NCBI GenBank assembly: GCA_020430865.1
Contig: JAGQIY010000366.1
Span: 1-5,146 of the forward strand
From: Myxococcales bacterium
Lineage (GTDB): Bacteria; Myxococcota; Polyangia; Polyangiales; Polyangiaceae
Direction of reading: 5' to 3'
DNA length: 5,146 nt
Made by a program: the position numbers and the translations under genes. Below the pieces are notes generated by a model, which did no database searches, had not been told where the DNA came from, and saw only the letters and a list, made by a program, of their open reading frames with translations. The number at the start of each line of letters is the position of its first letter. Position 1 is the stretch's first letter. Below, piece by piece: positions 1 through 4,093 of the stretch.

Positions 1-117
1 CGAAGGCGCCTGCAACGCGGCGTCGTCCGTCGCCACGGGATCCGGCGAGGAAGGCGCCGCCAGCGCGACGGCTCCCACCGACAAGAACAGCAGACTGAAG
101 GCGATTCGGACTTTCAC
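1..117 (-). CDS. Secreted protein of unknown identity, N-terminal fragment (possible FtsEX-linked cell-wall hydrolase/activator)
   Basis: This is the first 39 codons of a leftward gene that runs off the left edge. It starts with GTG at 117-115, one base after the ftsX stop codon (TGA at 121-119). The N-terminus reads MKVRIAFSLLFLSVGAVALA followed by APSSPDPVATDD, which is a classic Sec signal peptide: Lys/Arg at positions 3-4, a hydrophobic core at about 5-20, and an Ala-rich cleavage site near residues 18-22. A Pro/Asp-rich mature start follows. No ATG, GTG or TTG lies nearby upstream in frame, and no strong Shine-Dalgarno is visible, so translational coupling to ftsX is likely. In many bacteria the gene after ftsEX encodes the periplasmic partner, for example an EnvC-like coiled-coil LytM/M23 protein or another murein hydrolase. 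That assignment here is inference from position and the signal peptide only; no catalytic domain is visible. I am confident the gene is real but not of its function. Confidence 0.72.
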   Translation of the reverse strand, partial: MKVRIAFSLLFLSVGAVALAAPSSPDPVATDDAALQAPS

Positions 118-118
118 G

Positions 119-985
119 TCACACGACCAAGAGCTTGCGCAGGCTACCCCACGCTGCGACCGCACCCAGCGCAGAGCCAAGAGAGACCATCGCCAGCATG
201 AAGGTCCACGGCAAGAACACCGGCTGCATCCCCACGAGGGTCGTGAGCTCACCGCTCAGGTTCTGCCTGACGATTCCGTAGAGAACTGCGAGTATGACCA
301 GCGCCAGGAAGGCGCCTATCCCCCCCTGCGCAGCGCCCTCGACGACGAAGGGTCTGCGCACGTAGCTGTCGGTCGCGCCGACCAGCTTGAGCACCTCGAC
401 CTCGATACGTCTGCGCTGCAGGGCGAGACGGATCGTCGAGGCGACCACGCTAACGACGGCACCCAGCACCACGAAGGCCAAGACCAGACTTGCGGTGACA
501 CCTCCACTCAGCACCGAAGCCAGGCGATGGGTCCAGTCTTGGTACGTCTCCACACTCTCGACTTGAGGTAGGGCCTGCACGCGTGAAGCGAGGGAATCCA
601 GCTTTCCGCCCTCGGTGCCTTCATCTACCATGACCTCGAGGGAGGCAGGGAAGGCCGCCGATGGCAGATCCGAGAGCACCTTGTCTCCGCGCCCGATCAC
701 CTCGCGGCGCGCCTCATCGCTGGACACGTAGCGCACGTCCGTGACCCCGGGAGCGGCGCGTACGGCGTCCTCGATGGCGCGCACCTGGGCTGGTGTCGTT
801 TCCACCCGGAAGTATACACTGGCGCGTCCGGCGCGTGCCCAGCGGTCACGCAACCCGTCGACGTTGACCACGACGAGGAGCGCAGACGCCAGGGTGACGA
901 AGGCCACCGCCACCGAGAAGATGCTCAGCAGATGGAGCCGCCAGTCGTTTTTTCCGCCTCGCCAGGCTCGCTGTAGCGACGTCAT
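119..985 (-). CDS. ftsX: Cell division ABC transporter permease-like protein FtsX
   Basis: FtsX is the inner-membrane subunit of the FtsEX complex. It does not transport a substrate; it relays ATP hydrolysis by FtsE to periplasmic murein hydrolases or their activators during division or elongation. The 288 residues show the family layout: a short cytoplasmic N-terminus (WRGGKNDWRLHLLS), TM1 at about 18-41, an extracytoplasmic domain at about 42-160, TM2 at about 162-185, TM3 at about 222-240, TM4 at about 260-280 and a short basic C-terminus. Diagnostic stretches are VSSDEARREVIG (88-99), FPASLEVMV (112-120, matching the usual 'LPASFEV' motif) and EVEVLKLVGATDSYVRRPF (195-213), the conserved coupling segment, followed by VEG (215-217). 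Length is normal for the family. The ATG at 985-983 is preceded by purine-rich GAGAG (992-988) and GGAG (1001-998) in the 16-bp gap after ftsE, supporting co-transcription. Nothing appears truncated. Confidence 0.95.
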   Translation of the reverse strand: MTSLQRAWRGGKNDWRLHLLSIFSVAVAFVTLASALLVVVNVDGLRDRWARAGRASVYFRVETTPAQVRAIEDAVRAAPGVTDVRYVSSDEARREVIGRGDKVLSDLPSAAFPASLEVMVDEGTEGGKLDSLASRVQALPQVESVETYQDWTHRLASVLSGGVTASLVLAFVVLGAVVSVVASTIRLALQRRRIEVEVLKLVGATDSYVRRPFVVEGAAQGGIGAFLALVILAVLYGIVRQNLSGELTTLVGMQPVFLPWTFMLAMVSLGSALGAVAAWGSLRKLLVV

Positions 986-1001
986 GTCTCTCGGTGTCTC
1001 C

Positions 1002-1784
1002 TCAGGCTACGGACAGCTGGAAGTCGTCTTCCAAGTCACCCTCGAGCCCGTTGGGGGCGTCGATGGCCTTACCGTCTTGAAGCACGACGACGCGCCGCGG
1101 ACGGATGTCGAGCAGCGAGCGATCGTGGGTGGCGAACAGCACCGTTACGCCGGTGGAGTGGATGTCCTCGAACAGGCCGAGGATGTCCACGGCGAGCTGG
1201 GGATCGAGGTTTCCCGTCGGTTCATCAGCGAGCACCAGCGCCGGTTCGCCTACGATCGCGCGCGCCACGGCGACGCGCTGCTGCTCTCCGCCGCTCAAGG
1301 TCGACGCGAGATCGCTCCCCCTCCCCCCCAAACCCACACGCTCCAGGGCTTCGCCAATCCGCGTACGGATCAGGCGTTCGGGGAGGCCCAGGACCTCGAG
1401 CGGCATGGCCACGTTCTCGGAGACGCTCCAGTTGTTGACCAGCTTGAAGTCCTGAAAAACGACGCCAATGTTTCGGCGTAGGAACGGAATCGACTCGGGG
1501 CGCAGGCGACCGACCTCCCGCCCCATGAACAGGATGCGACCGGAGTCCACGGTCTCCGCCGCGTAGAGCAGACGCAGCAGGGTGCTCTTGCCAGCGCCGG
1601 AAGGTCCGGTGAAGAAGACGAACTCCCCGCGCTCGATCTGCAGGTTCATGCCCCTCAGCACGGGTGCGTCCGAGCGGTACGCCTTGTGTACGTTCTCGAA
1701 GCTCAGAATCGGTCGATTCGCGGCCTCGGGATCGAAGCGATTGCCCGCGCGAAGCATCTGTCCGAAGGCAGACCCAGAATCCAT
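1002..1784 (-). CDS. ftsE: Cell division ATP-binding protein FtsE
   Basis: FtsE is the cytoplasmic ABC ATPase that pairs with FtsX and powers activation of cell-wall hydrolases. All ABC motifs are intact: Walker A GPSGAGKST (60-68), Q-loop Q111 in VFQDFKLV, signature LSGGEQQR (163-170), Walker B LVLADE (183-188) followed by the D-loop region PTGNLD (189-194), and the switch His220 in FATHD. The VFQDFKLV and LSGGEQQRVAVARA stretches are typical of FtsE rather than of general importers. The canonical core begins around residue 26 (ILSFENVHKAY), so this start gives an N-terminal extension of about 25 residues. Met10 (codon at 1757-1755) is an alternative start, but neither candidate has a clear Shine-Dalgarno and no Met lies closer to the core. 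The tail (about 244-260) is acidic (EGDLEDDFQLSVA). The gene heads the leftward operon, 16 bp before ftsX. Confidence 0.95.
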   Translation of the reverse strand: MDSGSAFGQMLRAGNRFDPEAANRPILSFENVHKAYRSDAPVLRGMNLQIERGEFVFFTGPSGAGKSTLLRLLYAAETVDSGRILFMGREVGRLRPESIPFLRRNIGVVFQDFKLVNNWSVSENVAMPLEVLGLPERLIRTRIGEALERVGLGGRGSDLASTLSGGEQQRVAVARAIVGEPALVLADEPTGNLDPQLAVDILGLFEDIHSTGVTVLFATHDRSLLDIRPRRVVVLQDGKAIDAPNGLEGDLEDDFQLSVA

Positions 1785-1810
1785 ACTGCTCGGGGTACCA
1801 AGGTCGGAGA

Positions 1811-1831
1811 AGCCCTAACAACTTTTGGGCT
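1811..1831. repeat. Imperfect inverted repeat (stem AGCCC/GGGCT)
   Basis: AGCCC (1811-1815) pairs with GGGCT (1827-1831). The stem can extend past one T-T mismatch by two A-T pairs, around a small loop. On the plus strand it is followed by the pyrimidine-rich TCTCTTT, superficially like a terminator, but no rightward gene ends upstream of it. A regulatory dyad for the leftward promoter, or chance, is more plausible. Confidence 0.4.
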
Positions 1832-1837
1832 CTCTTT

Positions 1838-1860
1838 GGCCGCCGCGGCCGAGGCTCGGC
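1838..1860. repeat. Two back-to-back 13-bp perfect palindromes
   Basis: The first palindrome is GGCCGC-C-GCGGCC (1838-1850) and the second is GCCGAG-G-CTCGGC (1848-1860). Each is a perfect 6-bp inverted repeat around a single central base, and they share three bases. They lie in the divergent spacer, where an operator for a dimeric regulator or a leader hairpin could act. In such GC-rich DNA short GC palindromes do arise by chance, so the structure is certain but its function is not. Confidence 0.5.
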
Positions 1861-1890
1861 GCCCCGGCGATTTGCCGCTACACCAGGTGC

Positions 1891-2832
1891 ATGCGCATCG
1901 CGTTCTTTGGCTTGCCCCTCGCAGCCTGGCTGCTGCACCGCGACGGTCACGACCTCGATCCAGTGGTGCTGAGTCCACTGCCGGCACCCGGCCGCAGACG
2001 CGTGAAGAGGCTGCTGGGCGACGTCGTGATCGACGCCCTGCTCACGCCCAGGCAGACCCTCGGAGCACGAGTGGAAGCGCGGCTCGATGGCGCTGAGGTG
2101 TTGCTGAGCTGGTTCTGGACCCGGCGCCTGCCCGAAGTCTGGCTCGGTCGCTGTCCACTCGGCGCGTACGGCGTGCATCCTTCGCTGCTGCCTCGCCATC
2201 GCGGCCCCGACCCATTCTTCTGGGCCATCGACGCTGCGGACGCGCGCACCGGCGTCACCTTGCACCACCTCGCGGCGGACTACGACACCGGAGACATCGT
2301 CTGGCAGGAGGAGTTCGGGGGTGAGGAGCTTCGTACAGGCAGCGCGTGGCGCCTCGCAAAGGCCCTGGACCGACCGAGTCTGCGTCTCCTGCGCCGCGCC
2401 GCTCGCGAGCTGTCGGACGGTCGGGCATTGCCTCGCACGAGCCAGGACGAAGCGTCGGCAACCTGGGCACCCGCACCAGACGGAGACTTACTGAAGTGTC
2501 CCTGGAGCGCGGGAACGGCGGCCGTGGTGCGCCGGGTACGAGCGCTGAGCCCAGAACCTGGCGTGCCCTTGGAGATTGCAGGGCTGCGCCTGGACTTACT
2601 GAAGGCCAGCAGCGATGAGCGTCTCCCCCTGGCGTTGCTTCCGGGCGAGGCGCAGATCACGTCGAGCGCGGTGCGCATCCGCACAGGGGATGGCGGAGTT
2701 CGGGTGGAGCGTGTGCGCCTGGAGTCGGGACAGGAAGTCGACGGAACTCGGCTTGCGGAACTCGTAAGCGCTCGAACTCAGGTGATAGACTCTCGCGAAT
2801 CTTTGGAGGGAACGAATGAGCGACCCCGTTAG
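1891..2832 (+). CDS. Methionyl-tRNA formyltransferase-family protein, divergent active site
   Basis: This 313-residue protein belongs to the formyltransferase superfamily, which moves a formyl group from 10-formyltetrahydrofolate to an amine (in Fmt, the amino group of Met-tRNA). The N-terminus MRIAFFGLPLAAWLL matches the Fmt 'MRIxFFGTP' start, which favours ATG 1891 over an in-frame TTG at 1825. The catalytic region is GVHPSLLPRHRG (94-105), TGVTLHHL (120-127) and YDTGDI (131-136). His96 and Asp132 of the N-H-D triad are present, but the position normally held by Asn is Gly94. A second domain at about 200-295 resembles the Fmt C-terminal OB-fold tRNA-binding domain: CPWSAGTAAVVRRVRALSPE (203-222), then RTGDGGVRVERV (264-275). 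The basic loop after residue 30 (PAPGRRRVKR) resembles the Fmt substrate loop. No def gene is adjacent, so it may be a paralogue with a changed substrate or function rather than the housekeeping fmt. Only a weak AGG precedes the start. Confidence 0.85.
   Translation: MRIAFFGLPLAAWLLHRDGHDLDPVVLSPLPAPGRRRVKRLLGDVVIDALLTPRQTLGARVEARLDGAEVLLSWFWTRRLPEVWLGRCPLGAYGVHPSLLPRHRGPDPFFWAIDAADARTGVTLHHLAADYDTGDIVWQEEFGGEELRTGSAWRLAKALDRPSLRLLRRAARELSDGRALPRTSQDEASATWAPAPDGDLLKCPWSAGTAAVVRRVRALSPEPGVPLEIAGLRLDLLKASSDERLPLALLPGEAQITSSAVRIRTGDGGVRVERVRLESGQEVDGTRLAELVSARTQVIDSRESLEGTNERPR
2783..2791 (+). promoter_or_regulatory. Possible extended -10 element for the PilZ-domain gene
   Basis: TGATAGACT has the form TG-N-TAGACT, an extended -10 match with 4 of 6 TATAAT bases. 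It lies 24 bp before the ATG at 2816, so transcription would give a short leader that includes the GGAGGG ribosome site. No good -35 box sits at 16-18 bp spacing. It lies within the end of the formyltransferase gene, and read-through from upstream may be the main source of transcript. Confidence 0.22.
2805..2810 (+). promoter_or_regulatory. Strong ribosome binding site (GGAGGG)
   Basis: GGAGGG ends five bases before the ATG at 2816 and is the best Shine-Dalgarno in the window. It fixes the start of the PilZ-domain gene even though that start lies inside the end of the formyltransferase reading frame. Confidence 0.85.
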
Positions 2833-4000
2833 CGGAGCACGCAGCGCCCGCGAGAATCTGGCGCAGGGCCTGGCCGCGCTTCAGGCACCTGGTGTTCCGC
2901 CGCAGTTGATGAACGTTGCCGAACCCATCGCGAAGGCGATGAGTTCGCTCCATCAGATCGAGGCGTCGGGCGGTGCCGCCCTGCCCCAGCACGCACCCGT
3001 TGCCCTGGAAGCGGTTCGTGGTGCGCTCGCTCAGCTGCAGTCCTCCGAGGGCGTTCATCCGGCGGTGACCCAGGCGATGGAAGCAGTAGCCAGCTCGCTG
3101 GGAGTGGTGCACGGACTCAATCAGCAAGCAGCCGCCCCCGCTCAGCCCGCCTTCCAGGCGGCGCCGGCGCCTGCCGCTCCCGCGCAAGGCCTTGGCAGCA
3201 CGGTCGCGCTGAGTGGCTCCAGCGCCCAGCAGCCTCCAGGAGGAAGCACCCTCGAGCTCCCCCCCATCGATGGCGGAGCGGCGGCTGGGGTTCCGCGACC
3301 GGCACCGCAAGCCGCGCCACAAGCGCCAGCGCAGCAGCCGTATCAGCCGCCACCACAAGCCGCGCCGCAGCACCAACCGCCGCCTCAGGCGCCGCAATAC
3401 CAGCAGCCGCCCCAATACCAGCAGCCGCCCCAGCAGGCCCCGCAATACCAGCAGCCGCCCCAATACCAGCAGGCACCGCAGCACCAAGCGGCTCCGCAGC
3501 AAGCGCCGCAGCAACCACCTCAGCAAGCGTACCCCCAGCAGCCCTCGGTGAATGCCCATGGCGCGGCCCAAGCCGCCCACGCGCAGCCGCAACAGCATCA
3601 ACCTGCACCCCAGCCAGGACCTCCCCAGGCCGGACCAACAGCAGGCGGGCCTCCGGCATTCGGCGACGTGGTCCGCCTCGAGGCCGCCTTGGGTGCGAAC
3701 AGTCAGACCAACTTCTACAAGGGGCTGAGCGGCAACGACGTGATCGACGATGGTGGGATCTTCATCGCCACCTATCAGATCCCCGACATGGGCCAGCCAC
3801 TGGTGCTCAAGATCTCGATGCCCGGCGGGTACGAGTTCGAGGCCAAGGCCATCGTACGCTGGACTCGCGAAGCACCGAACTCCGGAGCAGACGCGCCGCC
3901 AGGGTTCGGCGCCGCGTTCACCGAGATCTCCCCCGAGGGCAGGCAGCTCGTGTATCGCTACGTGCGCAACCGTGAGCCACTGTTCCACGACGACTTCTGA
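2816..4000 (+). CDS. PilZ-type domain protein with long Pro/Gln-rich linker
   Basis: This 394-residue protein has three parts. Residues 1-105 are Ala/Leu-rich and probably helical (for example LAQGLAALQAPGVPPQLM, VTQAMEAVASSLGVVHGL). Residues 106-280 are a low-complexity Pro/Gln/Ala linker containing hexapeptides QYQQPP at 194-199, 200-205 and 210-215 and QYQQAP at 216-221. Residues 284-390 resemble a PilZ beta-barrel of the Myxococcus-type paralogous family: GGIFIAT (313-319), LVLKISMPGG (329-338), EAKAIVRWT (342-350), GFGAAFTEIS (363-372) and the tail REPLFHDDF. Canonical PilZ domains bind cyclic-di-GMP through RxxxR and DxSxxG. Here R287 is followed by LEAAL with no second Arg, and the DVIDDGG segment (308-314) lacks the Ser, so binding is doubtful. 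There is no signal peptide or membrane segment, so it is probably cytoplasmic. The gene overlaps the upstream gene by 17 bp. A role in motility, polarity or cell-envelope control is inference; the partner is unknown. Confidence 0.9.
   Translation: MSDPVSGARSARENLAQGLAALQAPGVPPQLMNVAEPIAKAMSSLHQIEASGGAALPQHAPVALEAVRGALAQLQSSEGVHPAVTQAMEAVASSLGVVHGLNQQAAAPAQPAFQAAPAPAAPAQGLGSTVALSGSSAQQPPGGSTLELPPIDGGAAAGVPRPAPQAAPQAPAQQPYQPPPQAAPQHQPPPQAPQYQQPPQYQQPPQQAPQYQQPPQYQQAPQHQAAPQQAPQQPPQQAYPQQPSVNAHGAAQAAHAQPQQHQPAPQPGPPQAGPTAGGPPAFGDVVRLEAALGANSQTNFYKGLSGNDVIDDGGIFIATYQIPDMGQPLVLKISMPGGYEFEAKAIVRWTREAPNSGADAPPGFGAAFTEISPEGRQLVYRYVRNREPLFHDDF
3395..3490 (+). repeat. In-frame tandem repeat encoding QYQQPP units
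   Basis: The 18-base unit CAATACCAGCAGCCGCCC occurs exactly at 3395-3412, 3413-3430 and 3443-3460. A diverged fourth copy (last six bases changed) lies at 3461-3478. With the 12-base spacer at 3431-3442 this forms a duplicated 48-bp block (3395-3442 and 3443-3490). Identity at the third codon positions shows recent duplication at the DNA level rather than protein-level convergence. All units are in frame, so length changes in multiples of six residues would keep the protein intact. Confidence 0.9.
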
Positions 4001-4041
4001 AGCCTCGTCGCTCGCAGCAGCCGCGATCACTCGCTCGTGCC

Positions 4042-4069
4042 CTGGCAGACGCGACTCGCGTCGCGCCAG
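4042..4069 (+). terminator. GC-rich hairpin in the intergenic gap, possible terminator
   Basis: In the 93-bp gap (4001-4093) an inner perfect stem GACGCG/CGCGTC (4048-4053 with 4057-4062, triloop ACT) is capped by an outer stem CTGGC/GCCAG (4042-4046 with 4065-4069), separated by a small internal loop. It lies 42 bp after the stop of the PilZ gene and 24 bp before the next start. There is no T-tract after it (TGCTTGGG), so it is not a classic intrinsic terminator. It could act as a transcript-end stabiliser, an attenuating structure, or a barrier with Rho. The rest of the gap shows no clear promoter. Confidence 0.35.
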
Positions 4070-4093
4070 TGCTTGGGTTAGGCCTCGGGGCTA

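Larger units (their letters stand above)
1785..1890. promoter_or_regulatory. Divergent intergenic region between ftsE and the formyltransferase gene
   Basis: This 106-bp spacer lies between two divergently transcribed genes, so promoters for both the leftward ftsEX operon and the rightward genes should lie in or near it. No convincing -35/-10 pair could be fixed by eye. On the minus strand a weak candidate is TTGTTA (1819-1814) with TACCCC (1796-1791 region) about 18 bp downstream; if it is used, ftsE would start from Met10 with a short leader or from Met1 almost leaderless. The spacer also holds three inverted repeats, listed separately. The boundary on the right depends on choosing ATG 1891 rather than the upstream TTG at 1825 for the formyltransferase. 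Confidence 0.45.

Noticed and set aside
1825..1890. TTG at 1825 as an upstream start of the formyltransferase
   Set aside because: It would add 22 residues with no family similarity, while ATG 1891 gives the canonical MRIAFFG start.
1225..2268. A 347-codon minus-strand frame across ftsE and the formyltransferase
   Set aside because: It overlaps two genes with clear conserved motifs in other frames, crosses their divergent spacer and shows no family features.
2657..4030. A 457-codon open frame on the minus strand covering the whole PilZ-domain gene
   Set aside because: Its Leu/Arg-rich repeats (such as RLLVLRRLRRR) are simply the antisense reading of the CAG/CCG codons of the Pro/Gln linker. 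It has no recognisable domain, and the plus-strand gene has a strong ribosome site and a real domain.
4042..4064. A possible sigma-54 promoter (CTGGCA followed by a GC element)
   Set aside because: The -24 half is reasonable, but the GC of the -12 element falls at the wrong spacing and no TTGC is present.
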